In this document: positions 1 to 7,683 of the stretch, one piece after another
How the letters are laid out: every line of letters begins with the position of its first letter
Position numbering within the stretch: the first letter of the stretch is position 1
From: Streptomyces gardneri
Lineage (GTDB): Bacteria; Actinomycetota; Actinomycetes; Streptomycetales; Streptomycetaceae
DNA: 64,000 nt
Reading direction: 5' to 3'
NCBI RefSeq assembly: GCF_006539185.1
Contig: NZ_BJMN01000023.1
Span: forward strand, 1 to 64,000
Program-made: the position numbers and the translations under genes
Notes under the pieces: generated by a model
Seen by the model: the letters and a program-made list of their open reading frames with translations, nothing else
Told to the model about the DNA's origin: nothing
The model's database searches: none

Positions 1-157
1 CCCGCCCCGTGGCCGGGTCGGTGGCCTGCTTGCCCCGGCGGCCGGTGATGATGAACGCCTCGCTGGGCCCGGCGACCTTGTAACGCGTGACGACGACGAG
101 GCCGAGCAGGACCACGAGGACGACGATGCCCACCACAGCGGTGAGGACAGGGCTCAT
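1..157 (-). CDS. Flotillin/SPFH-family protein, 5' end only
   Basis: Only the first 52 codons are present; the gene runs off the left edge. From the ATG at 157 the protein opens with one strongly hydrophobic helix (about residues 7-24). The string EAFIITGRRGKQ follows, which is how flotillins enter the band-7 (SPFH) domain. Flotillins are inner-leaflet scaffold proteins of membrane microdomains and usually pair with an NfeD-type OB-fold membrane protein. Here the frameshifted NfeD gene lies immediately upstream on the same strand with a 49-bp gap, so the two look like one operon. The rest of the band-7 domain, the coiled coil and the true length cannot be seen. Family assignment rests on the short N-terminus and the neighbour. 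Confidence 0.75.
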   Translation of the reverse strand, partial: MSPVLTAVVGIVVLVVLLGLVVVTRYKVAGPSEAFIITGRRGKQATDPATGR

Positions 158-206
158 GAAGAAACCCCCTTCGATCAGAATGAGAAGGACAGAACGTGGC
201 GCCCGG

Positions 207-714
207 TCAGCGTTCGACCGGGCGGACGGAGACGGACGTCGGTGAGAGCACGGACTCCACCCACACCTCGGTGCCCCGCGTGACGGCAGTCGCGGCCTTC
301 GCCGCGTACTTCACCGGCTGGCCCGCGAGGTACAGCAGCACCTCGCCGTAGCCGCCCACGGGGATCGCCGTCACCACCGACCCGCTCGTACCGGTCAGGT
401 CCTCGCCGCGCGGTGCGGGCGTGACGCCGTCGCGGAGCAGCGCCCGGCTGAGCCGCCAGGTCCCCCACCCCACGACGCCCCCCCGCGACCACACCCGCAC
501 CGGTGGCGACCCCCGCCCCCGTACCGACGGCGCCCATCGTGATCGCGCCCGTGAATCCGAGCGCGGACACGAACCCGGCGACCACAGGCAACGACAGAAA
601 CCCGTCAAGCCCCGCGCCGATCGAGTCGAGGACCCCCTCCAACACCCCGTCGAAGACCAGCGCCAGGACGAGCAGCACAAGACCCGCGATGCCGAGACCA
701 AGAAACCAGCCCAT
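207..714 (-). pseudogene. NfeD-family membrane protein, interrupted by a +1 frameshift
   Basis: Two overlapping frames together make one NfeD-like protein. From the ATG at 714 (GGCAGGTGG upstream) the first frame gives MGWFLGLGIAGLVLL, two hydrophobic segments and a Gly/Ala-rich stretch. It then turns into an Arg-rich shadow. The frame one base over continues as DLTGTSGSVVTAIPVGGYG and ends VESVLSPTSVSVRPVE, a typical C-terminal OB fold, with a stop at 207. The switch falls in a run of seven C residues at 478-484. Reading six instead of seven restores one open frame of about 168 residues. NfeD proteins partner flotillins, and a flotillin starts 49 bp downstream. The lesion could be a real mutation, phase variation or an assembly error in a homopolymer; the sequence alone cannot decide. 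Confidence 0.75.
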
Positions 715-816
715 GTACGCCACCTGCCCCGTGCCTTGCGTCTCCCGTTGTTCAAGGATGGTTTCACGGAACAGCACATGTGTTCACTGCCGGATTCCGG
801 CAGTCTTTATGCGCTC

Positions 817-1701
817 TTAATGCCGTCCGCACGCGTCCGTGAACTCGGCTACGAGGGCGGCGAGGCGCACGGGTGACTCCTCCGGCAGGAGATGCCCGCA
901 GCCGTCGAGAACGCGCAGGACGGTGCCGAGCCGCTGCTCGGCCGCAGGGCCCAGGCTCGCCGGGGGTAGGAAGGGGTCGTGCGATCCCGCCACCACCAGG
1001 CTCGGAACGCTTCGGGCGGGCGCCAGGGCGGCGGACGAGAGGGGTGCGGGAGCGAGGCTGGTGTGACAGGAGCTGCCCACCAGTGCCATCCATCGGCTGA
1101 GTTCGTCCGGTACGGGTGCGCCGGGCGAGGACATGTGTCGCAGAAGTCGCTCGGCCCGCGGTACAGAGGGGCGGAGCAGCCACGGCACCGTCGCGCCCAG
1201 CGCGGAGGCATCGACGCGCAGCCGCACCAGTCCTGCCGTCGACACGAGCACGCGCCCCGCGATCAGACCGGAGCCGGAGGCGAGGGCGATCGCCCCGCCG
1301 AGCGAATGGCCCACGACCACGGCGGGATCGGGCGTCACGCGTGTCAGGGTCTCGGTGAGCCACCGCCCGTACCAGTCCATACGGTGCCGGCGCGGGCGCT
1401 CGCCGGAGCTGAGGCCGGGCTGCCCCGGCACGTCGAGGACGATCAGGGGCGCGACCCGCGACAGCGCTTGTGCGAAGCCCAGGGAGACGGCCGCGTTCAT
1501 GTTCGTCCCGGGTATCAGGACGATCGTCGCTCGCCCTGCCCCTACCTCTGTACCGGGTTCGGTCCGGACCACGTTCGTCGGGCCGGCGGACGTCTCGACC
1601 TGCCTTCTGCTGTGAGGGACCGGCCAGGTGGCGAGGGCCGCCTCGCACCAGTCCCGAACCCGTACGTGCGCGGCCCGGCTGCGATAGATCGACGACGGCA
1701 T
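817..1701 (-). CDS. Alpha/beta hydrolase
   Basis: A 294-residue soluble alpha/beta-hydrolase. The nucleophile elbow is GHSLGG (about residue 135). The acid is in GSHDPFL and the histidine in GCGHLLPEE, so a complete Ser-Asp-His triad is visible, and LIPGTNMN resembles the oxyanion loop. There is no signal peptide, so it should be cytoplasmic. I placed the start at the ATG at 1701, which begins MPSSIYRSR. The frame stays open far upstream only because it shadows ktrB, and the codons there encode low-complexity residues. It diverges from ktrB across about 100 bp. The substrate cannot be inferred. Family members include esterases, haloperoxidase-like enzymes and lactonases. Confidence 0.85.
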   Translation of the reverse strand: MPSSIYRSRAAHVRVRDWCEAALATWPVPHSRRQVETSAGPTNVVRTEPGTEVGAGRATIVLIPGTNMNAAVSLGFAQALSRVAPLIVLDVPGQPGLSSGERPRRHRMDWYGRWLTETLTRVTPDPAVVVGHSLGGAIALASGSGLIAGRVLVSTAGLVRLRVDASALGATVPWLLRPSVPRAERLLRHMSSPGAPVPDELSRWMALVGSSCHTSLAPAPLSSAALAPARSVPSLVVAGSHDPFLPPASLGPAAEQRLGTVLRVLDGCGHLLPEESPVRLAALVAEFTDACGRH

Positions 1702-1803
1702 GGCCGCATCGTAGGCGTCAGCTTGCTGCCCCGGCACCGAAAGGCCCAGGTAGGGTGACGGCCGTTCTTGATGTGTTGCTGACGCGTCGCCGGCACGAGA
1801 GAC

Positions 1804-3210
1804 ATGGCGTATCCGCTGGAGAGGGGCGTGGGAACCGTGGTCACTGTCGCACGGCGCCGTGCGCGCTCGTTCTTCTCGGCGCATCCCGCCCGGACCGTCG
1901 TCCTCGCCTTCGGCGGAGTCGTGGTGGTCGGCACGGTCCTGTTGATGCTGCCGCTCGCGACAGAGGACGGTGGCGCCCCCAGCGCGCTGACCGCGCTGTT
2001 CACCTCGACCTCGGCCGTGTGCGTGACGGGGCTCGCGGTCGTGGACACCGGCACGTACTGGAGCGGCTTCGGCGAGGGCGTGATCCTCGCCCTGATCCAG
2101 GTCGGCGGCTTCGGCATCATGACCATGGCCTCGCTTCTCGCCCTGCTCGTCTCGGGTCGGCTCCGCCTGCGGATGCAGCTGACGGCTCAGGCCGAGACGA
2201 AGAGCCTGGGAATCGGGGACGTACGCCGTGTCCTGCTCGGTGTCGCCGGTACCACGCTGATGGTCGAGCTCGCCGTGGGTGCCTTCCTGGCGCTGCGGTT
2301 CCGCTTCGGATATGGCAACGGGACCGGCGATGCCGCCTATCTCGGCTTCTTCCACGCCGTGTCCGCGTTCAACAACGCGGGCTTCGGCCTGCACGCCGAC
2401 AGCCTCACCCGCTACGCCCAGGACCCGTGGGTCACCCTGCCGATCGCCGTCGCCGTCATCCTGGGCGGCATCGGCTTCCCGGTCCTGCTGGAGATGCTGC
2501 GCCACCGTAACCGCGCCCGCACCACCGGCCGGAAGAACTGGACCCTGCACACCAGACTCACCGTCATCACCACCGTGGTGCTCCTGGTCGTCGGCACGGT
2601 ACTCACGGGGCTGCTGGAGTGGACCAACCCGGCCACGCTCGGCGCGCATGACGTCTGGGGCAAGTTCCTCAACAGCTTCTTCTACTCGGCGATGAGCCGC
2701 ACCGCGGGCTTCAACTCCCTCGACATCGGCGCCCTGCACGCCTCCACCCTCCTGATGACGTGCATGCTCATGTTCATCGGCGGCGGTAGCGCGGGGACCG
2801 CCGGCGGCATCAAGGTCACCACGTTCGCCGTCCTGGCCGCCGCGATCCTCGCCGAGGTGCGCGGCGAGCCGAACTCCGTAGTGCTCGGCCGCCGCCTCGC
2901 GCCGCATGTGCTGCGTCAGGCCCTGACGGTGGCGCTTCTCGGAGTGGGGCTGGTCATGAGTGCCACGCTCGCCCTGCTCTCGGTAAGCAAGGCGTCGTTC
3001 GAAGCCGTGCTGTTCGAGGTCGTGTCCGCCTTCGCGACCGTGGGCCTGTCCACCGGCATCACCGCCGACCTGCCCGCCGCCGGACAGCTCATCCTCGTCG
3101 TCCTGATGTTCATCGGACGCATCGGCCCCATCACCCTGGTCTCCGCGCTCGCGCTGCGCGAACGCACGCGACGGTACGAACTGCCCGAGGAGCGACCCGT
3201 CATTGGCTAA
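1804..3210 (+). CDS. ktrB: KtrB/TrkH-type potassium channel subunit
   Basis: A 468-residue polytopic membrane protein of the SKT potassium-transporter superfamily, which carries K+ into the cell driven by Na+ or H+ gradients. The four pore repeats are visible, each with its conserved filter glycine: TSTSAVCVTGLAV, AVSAFNNAGFGL, SRTAGFNSLD and AFATVGLSTG. The Gly-rich gating loop GGGSAGTAGG follows the third pore, as in KtrB. Length fits KtrB. An Arg-rich cytoplasmic N-terminus precedes the first helix, so a GTG start a few codons in is also possible. Its 3' end overlaps the next gene (the regulatory subunit) by 8 bp, so the two subunits are translated together. Confidence 0.93.
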   Translation: MAYPLERGVGTVVTVARRRARSFFSAHPARTVVLAFGGVVVVGTVLLMLPLATEDGGAPSALTALFTSTSAVCVTGLAVVDTGTYWSGFGEGVILALIQVGGFGIMTMASLLALLVSGRLRLRMQLTAQAETKSLGIGDVRRVLLGVAGTTLMVELAVGAFLALRFRFGYGNGTGDAAYLGFFHAVSAFNNAGFGLHADSLTRYAQDPWVTLPIAVAVILGGIGFPVLLEMLRHRNRARTTGRKNWTLHTRLTVITTVVLLVVGTVLTGLLEWTNPATLGAHDVWGKFLNSFFYSAMSRTAGFNSLDIGALHASTLLMTCMLMFIGGGSAGTAGGIKVTTFAVLAAAILAEVRGEPNSVVLGRRLAPHVLRQALTVALLGVGLVMSATLALLSVSKASFEAVLFEVVSAFATVGLSTGITADLPAAGQLILVVLMFIGRIGPITLVSALALRERTRRYELPEERPVIG

Positions 3211-3922
3211 CTACCTCCACAACCTCCGCAAGCGCCGCCGTCAATGGCTAACCGGCCAGCACCGGCCCACGGGCGACCAGCGCGTCGCCGTCATCGGCCT
3301 CGGGCGCTTCGGCAGCTCCCTGGCCAACGAGCTGATGCGCCGGGGCTGGGACGTCCTGGGCATCGACACCGACGCCCGCCTCGTCCAGAAGTACAGCGAC
3401 AGCCTCACCCACGCCGCCGCCGCGGACTGCACCGACCCCGACGTCCTGAACCAGCTCGGCGTCCACGACTTCTCCAGCGCCGTCGTCGGCATCGGCAGCG
3501 ACATCGAGGCGAGCATCCTCATCAGCTCCAACCTCCTCGAAGCCGGCGTCCCCAACATCTGGGCCAAGGCCATCAGCCGCCAGCACGGCAAGATCCTCGA
3601 ACGCCTCGGCGTGCACCACGTCGTCCTGCCCGAGCACGAGATGGGCGAGCGCGTCGCCCACCTCGTCACCGGCCGCATGCTCGACTTCATCGAGTTCGAC
3701 GACGACTACGCCCTCGTCAAGACCGTCGCCCCCAAGGCCGCCACCGGACAGCCCCTCGGTCAGTCCAGGGTGCGCAGCAAGTACGGCGTCACCGTCGTCG
3801 GCATCAAGCGCCCCGGCGAGGACTTCACCTACGCCACCGCCGACACGGTCGTCGAAAAGGGCGACATCATCGTCGTCACCGGCAAGACCGGAGCCGTCGA
3901 GACCTTCACCGACCTGCCCTGA
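3203..3922 (+). CDS. ktrA: KtrA/TrkA-type potassium uptake regulatory subunit (RCK)
   Basis: A 239-residue RCK protein that forms the cytoplasmic gating ring of the KtrB channel. The nucleotide-binding Rossmann motif is VIGLGRFGSSLANEL, with the ribose-binding acidic residue at the end of strand 2 in LGIDTDARL. The C-terminal third is a TrkA_C (RCK_C) domain. ATP/ADP or NAD(H) binding and, in many members, c-di-AMP regulate such subunits. The start is a TTG at 3203 inside the end of ktrB, with AGGAGCG eight to ten bases upstream, which implies translational coupling. Nothing suggests degeneration. Confidence 0.93.
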   Translation: MANYLHNLRKRRRQWLTGQHRPTGDQRVAVIGLGRFGSSLANELMRRGWDVLGIDTDARLVQKYSDSLTHAAAADCTDPDVLNQLGVHDFSSAVVGIGSDIEASILISSNLLEAGVPNIWAKAISRQHGKILERLGVHHVVLPEHEMGERVAHLVTGRMLDFIEFDDDYALVKTVAPKAATGQPLGQSRVRSKYGVTVVGIKRPGEDFTYATADTVVEKGDIIVVTGKTGAVETFTDLP

Positions 3923-3996
3923 CCACTAGGATCAGGCCATTGGTGAGCCGGGAAGTCTGGTCGGCACGGTCTTCCGCCTGCCCTGGAGCCCCAGCC

Positions 3997-4293
3997 ATGC
4001 CCCTCACTCTTGTCGTGCTCGCCCTGTGGGCGCTCGCCTTCCTCACCCTCAACACCGTCGTCAGCGTCCGCGTCTGGCGGATCCGTCGGCTACCACGCCG
4101 GCGACGGGCCCTGCCCGGGCTGCTGCTGTGCGCCGGGCTCGCGGCCAGTCTCAGCCGAGCCACCGGAACCACCATCGCCGCCGAGACACTCGCCTTCCCC
4201 CTCTACGTCGCCACGGCGGCGATCGGCATGTTCGAGCTCCGTCGCCACCGGGCGCGTTCCTCCCGCCTCGATGATTCCGGGGCTCTCACGTGA
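3997..4293 (+). CDS. Small three-helix membrane protein
   Basis: A 98-residue protein starting at the ATG at 3997, with CCTGGAG just upstream. It has about three hydrophobic segments (residues 3-25, 38-52 and 60-78) separated by Arg-rich loops, and a polar C-terminus. I do not recognise the family. The stop overlaps the GTG start of the next gene (GTGA), so the two are translationally coupled and may form a two-component membrane complex of the kind sometimes annotated as cation-antiporter-like or MnhF/MnhG-like subunits. Position after ktrAB suggests a link with ion homeostasis, but this is only context. Confidence 0.6.
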   Translation: MPLTLVVLALWALAFLTLNTVVSVRVWRIRRLPRRRRALPGLLLCAGLAASLSRATGTTIAAETLAFPLYVATAAIGMFELRRHRARSSRLDDSGALT

Positions 4294-4601
4294 GCCCCTG
4301 GGCGAGCTGGACCCTGCTGATCGGCGGTGCGGTGCTGCTTCTGGCGCCGAGCATCGCCGTCCTCCTGGGCTGGAGGCCGAGCTACCTTGCCCGGCCGGGC
4401 GCGCCCACCCACCTGCTCGGCGCCGCGGGCGTCGTGCTGTACGGGGCGGCGCTGACCAGCGAGGTGCCACGGTTGGCAGAGGCACCGAGTGGCGTATTGA
4501 AAGCGTGCTCCTACATCACTCTGGGGCTGATCGGGTGCGCGATCGTCCTCGTGGCCCTCTACGACTTCCTGGCAGAGCCGTCACGACGGAGACGCCGCTG
4601 A
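4290..4601 (+). CDS. Small three-helix membrane protein, coupled to the gene upstream
   Basis: A 103-residue protein from a GTG at 4290 that overlaps the previous stop as GTGA. Three hydrophobic segments are visible (about residues 5-27, 40-56 and 72-92), ending in a basic tail (PSRRRRR). Length and layout (three helices, basic tail) recall small subunits of Mrp-type antiporters, but no diagnostic motif is present, so I leave the function open. It is the last gene of the plus-strand run that starts at ktrB. Confidence 0.6.
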   Translation: MSPWASWTLLIGGAVLLLAPSIAVLLGWRPSYLARPGAPTHLLGAAGVVLYGAALTSEVPRLAEAPSGVLKACSYITLGLIGCAIVLVALYDFLAEPSRRRRR

Positions 4602-4652
4602 TGTGCCGGACGGCTGGTCGTCACGGCGAGCCTCCGGACAGGCCCCGGTCCG

Positions 4653-4844
4653 TCAGCGCCGCGTCCTGGCGGATACCGCTACGGCAGCGGTGAACGCGAG
4701 CGCCAGCGCGCCGATCCCGCACAGCGGAGACTGCAGCTGAGGCAGCAGGTACATCACGCTCCCGGCGGCTGTGAGCACCGAGCCGCCGGCCAGAAGCGGG
4801 GCGGACGGTCCGGTTTGCGGTTCGCGTCGCACGGGCCACGGCAT
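4653..4844 (-). CDS. Small two-helix membrane protein
   Basis: A 63-residue reading frame with an ATG start, a basic N-terminus (MPWPVRREP), two hydrophobic stretches (about residues 18-36 and 40-57) and a basic end (SARTRR). Composition and hydrophobic pattern look like a real short membrane protein rather than a shadow, since no plausible protein occupies the other strand. Function unknown. It converges on the ktr-side genes and is transcribed in the same direction as the MarR gene beyond it. Confidence 0.4.
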   Translation of the reverse strand: MPWPVRREPQTGPSAPLLAGGSVLTAAGSVMYLLPQLQSPLCGIGALALAFTAAVAVSARTRR

Positions 4845-4940
4845 ACGGCTCTCTCCTTCGGTCGAGGCAAGCGTACGGAGCTGTGGTCACGCCTGCCGGA
4901 CGTCGCCAAGCCACGCACCACGGCAAGCGTGTCGCAGCTC

Positions 4941-5420
4941 TCAGGCGCTCGGATGCCGCGCGTCGTACCGTTCCTGCCAGGTGTCGATCAGGGCGGCCAT
5001 TTCCCTCTGCATGAAGGCGTAGAAGTCCTCCATCTCGTCGAGCCGCCGTCCGGCGGTGCTTTCCCGCCCCGCCGCCTTGATGCCCTCGGCCGCAGCGTCC
5101 CCCATGGTGGCCAGGAGCACGTTCTGGCTGCCCATCAGAGTGGCCCAGGCGTGCTCACGGAACCGGTAGTGGTCCCGGCGGCTGCCCGGGGCGGGGGCGC
5201 GTTCGATGATGCCGGTAGGGATGAGCTGCTTGACGGCGCCGGAGACCGCGCCCGAGCTGATCTGCAGGACCTCGCAGAGGTCCGAGGCCGTCATGGTGTC
5301 GTCCTGGCTGAACAGCAGCGCGGTCATCACGCGGGCCGTGGTCTTCTGCATCCCGCCCTGAGCGAGGGTGAGCGCGAGCTTCTCGGCCGCTTCGCGCAGC
5401 CGTACGTCCTTCTCGTCCAT
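4941..5420 (-). CDS. MarR/GbsR-like winged-helix regulator
   Basis: A 159-residue transcription factor. The helix-turn-helix is MTASDLCEVLQISSGAVSGAV (residues about 42-62, given here only as landmark), followed by the wing PAPGSRRDHYRF. The C-terminal helices (MEDFYAFMQREMAALIDTW) are the dimer arm of the GbsR/MarR-like clade. The ATG at 5420 has AGGAGGAACC in front, an excellent ribosome-binding site. It diverges from an ABC transporter operon with 94 bp between the starts. An imperfect palindrome there overlaps the ABC promoter, so this protein probably represses the transporter and is relieved by its ligand. The ligand is unknown. Confidence 0.85.
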   Translation of the reverse strand: MDEKDVRLREAAEKLALTLAQGGMQKTTARVMTALLFSQDDTMTASDLCEVLQISSGAVSGAVKQLIPTGIIERAPAPGSRRDHYRFREHAWATLMGSQNVLLATMGDAAAEGIKAAGRESTAGRRLDEMEDFYAFMQREMAALIDTWQERYDARHPSA

Positions 5421-5476
5421 GGTTCCTCCTTGACGCCGCCGCACCTCAGCATAGTCAGTTCTCGCAACACTCAGAC

Positions 5477-5507
5477 TGTTTACAGATCTCTGAACACTCG
5501 ATACGTT
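5477..5507 (+). promoter_or_regulatory. Probable leaderless promoter of the ABC operon with overlapping operator
   Basis: TTTACA at 5479-5484 and TACGTT at 5502-5507 are separated by exactly 17 bp. The ATG of the ABC ATPase begins 7 bp after the -10 box, so the transcript should start at or next to the start codon and be leaderless. An imperfect 20-bp palindrome, TGTT...AGATCT...AACA at 5477-5496, covers the -35 box, where a repressor would block RNA polymerase. The divergent MarR-like protein is the natural candidate. Confidence 0.55.
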
Positions 5508-5514
5508 CTGAGTT

Positions 5515-6444
5515 ATGGAGAACGTGATCGAGCTCCACGAGCTCACCAAGCGATACGGCGCCCGACGGGGACTGGCCGGTCTGACGCTCCAAGTGCGGAC
5601 GGGTGAGGTCTTCGGCTTCCTCGGCCCCAACGGTGCGGGCAAGTCGACGACCATTCGCCTCCTGCTTGACCTGATCCGGCCCACCAGCGGCACCGCCACG
5701 GTGCTCGGGTTGTCACCACGCGCCCAGGGGATGGAACTTCGGGCCAGGATGGGATACCTGGCGGGCGATTTCGTCTGTGATGGGCGCCAGAACGTCCGCG
5801 GGTACCTCCGCTTCCTCGGCGCGCTGCGGGGCGGTGTGCCACAGCAGCACATCGACGACCTCGCCGACCGGCTCGGCCTGGACCAGAACACCCGGATCCG
5901 GAAGCTGTCCAAAGGCAACCGTCAGAAGGTCGGCCTCGTCCAGGCGTTCATGCACCGGCCCGAGCTGCTCGTCCTGGACGAGCCGACCTCAGGGCTCGAC
6001 CCCCTGGTGCAGCAGACCTTCCTGGACCTGGTCAGCGAGACGGCGGCGGCCGGACGGACGGTCTTCATGTCCAGCCATGTGATGAGCGAGGTCGACGCGG
6101 TCGCCGACCGCGTCGGCATCATCCGTGACGGGCGCCTCGTCGCCCTCGACACCGTGGCCCACCTGCGGGCCGGAGCCGTCAGAGACGTCGACGTCACCTT
6201 CGAGACACCGGTGCCTCCGCACGCGTTCGCCGACCTGCCCGGTGCCGACCGGCTACGCCTCGACGCCACCTGCACCACCCTCAGCGGTCAGGTGATCGGC
6301 AGCCCCGACGCCCTGATCAAGGCTCTCGCCGGTTACCCGGTGACCGGCCTTCGCGCCACCGAGCCCGCCCTTGAGGAGGTCTTCCACTCCTACTACTCCG
6401 GTGCGGAGGCGGCTCCCCGAACATCTCCCTCCACCGCGGCCTGA
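5515..6444 (+). CDS. ABC transporter ATP-binding protein (DrrA/CcmA type)
   Basis: A 309-residue ATPase. Walker A is GPNGAGKST and the D-loop side is LLVLDEPTSGLDP with the Walker B acidic pair. The signature loop is a variant, KLSKGNRQKVGL, as in DrrA-type exporters. The H-loop histidine is in MSSHVMSEV. After the nucleotide-binding domain (to about residue 220) is the roughly 80-residue C-terminal extension usual for this exporter class. The next gene encodes the permease 30 bp downstream, so this is a two-gene exporter operon. The substrate is unknown. Control by the divergent MarR-like regulator suggests drug or toxic-metabolite efflux. Confidence 0.92.
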   Translation: MENVIELHELTKRYGARRGLAGLTLQVRTGEVFGFLGPNGAGKSTTIRLLLDLIRPTSGTATVLGLSPRAQGMELRARMGYLAGDFVCDGRQNVRGYLRFLGALRGGVPQQHIDDLADRLGLDQNTRIRKLSKGNRQKVGLVQAFMHRPELLVLDEPTSGLDPLVQQTFLDLVSETAAAGRTVFMSSHVMSEVDAVADRVGIIRDGRLVALDTVAHLRAGAVRDVDVTFETPVPPHAFADLPGADRLRLDATCTTLSGQVIGSPDALIKALAGYPVTGLRATEPALEEVFHSYYSGAEAAPRTSPSTAA

Positions 6445-6474
6445 GGCATCCGCGCGACACCGGAAAGGCCCACC

Positions 6475-7242
6475 ATGAACACCGCCGTCTTCGCCAAGTC
6501 CCTCTCCGACAACCGCCGCGCACTCGCCGGCTGGGCGCTCGGCACCGCGGCCGTCGGCATGACCTACGCGAGCACCTACCCCTCCCAACGGGACAACACC
6601 GCGAGCCTCCCCGAGGCGCTCCGTGAGGCGCTGCACATCGACGCCACAGCCGCCGGATACCTGCATGCCAGCGTCTTCGGCGTCATCCTGCCGCTGCTCG
6701 CCATGATCTACGGGGTCTCCACCGGCTCCCGCACCCTCGCCGGCGACGAGGAGGCCGGCCGGCTCGACCTGCTCCTGGCCCATCCCGTGACCCGCACCAG
6801 CCTCGCTCTGCAGCGTTTCGCCGCGCTGACCGTGGGAGCGGGCGCGATCTCACTCCTCGTCTGGCTGGCCATGCTGGCCATCCGCGACAGCGCCGGGCTC
6901 ACCAGCGTCACCCCCGCCGAGTTCCTCGCCCAATGTGTCAACCTGGCACTTCTCGCCATCACCTTCGGCGCCCTCTCCCTCGGCCTCGGCGCCGCCGTCG
7001 GCCGCAGGGCCGTCGCCCTGGCCACAACCGCGATCATCGGTGTGCTCTCGTACACCGCCCACGCGCTCGCCGGTCAGATCGGCGCGGACTGGCTGGCCTA
7101 CACGTCCCCGTTCCACTACTACATCGGCGGTGAACCGTTGAAGAACGGCTTCCAGTTGGGTGACATTGCGGTCCTCGCAGTCACCGCCTTCGTTGTCCTG
7201 GCCGTAGGCGTCATGCGCTTCAACCGCCGGGACGTCGGCTGA
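6475..7242 (+). CDS. ABC-2 type transporter permease
   Basis: A 255-residue integral membrane protein with six predicted helices. It follows the ATPase by 30 bp, and its ATG at 6475 has GGAAAGG in front. The sequence SRTLAGDEEAGRLDLLLAHPVTRTSL, seen in part as GDEEAGRLDLLL, is the amphipathic coupling motif of ABC-2 exporter permeases, where the permease contacts the ATPase. The last helix ends in FNRRDVG. With the upstream ATPase it would form a homodimeric or pseudo-dimeric exporter. No second permease is present. Confidence 0.88.
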   Translation: MNTAVFAKSLSDNRRALAGWALGTAAVGMTYASTYPSQRDNTASLPEALREALHIDATAAGYLHASVFGVILPLLAMIYGVSTGSRTLAGDEEAGRLDLLLAHPVTRTSLALQRFAALTVGAGAISLLVWLAMLAIRDSAGLTSVTPAEFLAQCVNLALLAITFGALSLGLGAAVGRRAVALATTAIIGVLSYTAHALAGQIGADWLAYTSPFHYYIGGEPLKNGFQLGDIAVLAVTAFVVLAVGVMRFNRRDVG

Positions 7243-7273
7243 TCCGGCGGGCCAGCGGTCGCCAGGTGCTCGG

Positions 7274-7582
7274 TCACGGCGCAGGGTGCACGGCCATGGC
7301 TGCTGGGCGTGACGCGGGTGGCCCGTCTTCCTCTGCGGGCGGAGTGGGTGTGGCGCCCAGAACGGCTGTGAGGACCAACGCAAGCAGCGCGATGACGGAC
7401 AGCACGACGGCGGCCACGACGCGAGGGCTGCGGCGAGCGGATCGGGCGGCCTTGGGTCGCTCGGGTGTCTCCGGGAACTGCTGGTTCAGCGCGTCGATCA
7501 GGGTGGCCAGGGCGGGGTCGTCGCGGGTGAGGCCCCGCTCGATTTCGCCGAGGATCCGCTGGTCGTCGGTGGAGTAACTCAT
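7274..7582 (-). CDS. DUF3040-family membrane protein
   Basis: A 102-residue protein beginning MSYSTDDQRILGEIERGL, the hallmark start of DUF3040 proteins (in most members the equivalent is LSEHEQRLLEQIERAL). A polar helical N-terminal region of about 50 residues is followed by one strongly hydrophobic segment (VVAAVVLSVIALLALVLTAV) and a Pro/Ala-rich tail. The family is common in actinobacteria and has no established function. It is a single gene convergent with the ABC operon. Confidence 0.75.
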   Translation of the reverse strand: MSYSTDDQRILGEIERGLTRDDPALATLIDALNQQFPETPERPKAARSARRSPRVVAAVVLSVIALLALVLTAVLGATPTPPAEEDGPPASRPAAMAVHPAP

Positions 7583-7683
7583 GGTGACCGCCTTGATGCG
7601 GACAAGAGCCGTGGACAGACGTAGCTGCCGCGTCCCTTCTCTTCAGAGTGTGCCCGTCCTGTTCCGTGCCCGCCCTTTCGGGG

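Noticed and set aside
817..2907. A 696-codon minus frame joining the hydrolase to an upstream region
   Set aside because: The part beyond 1701 is antisense to ktrB and has shadow composition; the hydrolase begins at the ATG at 1701.
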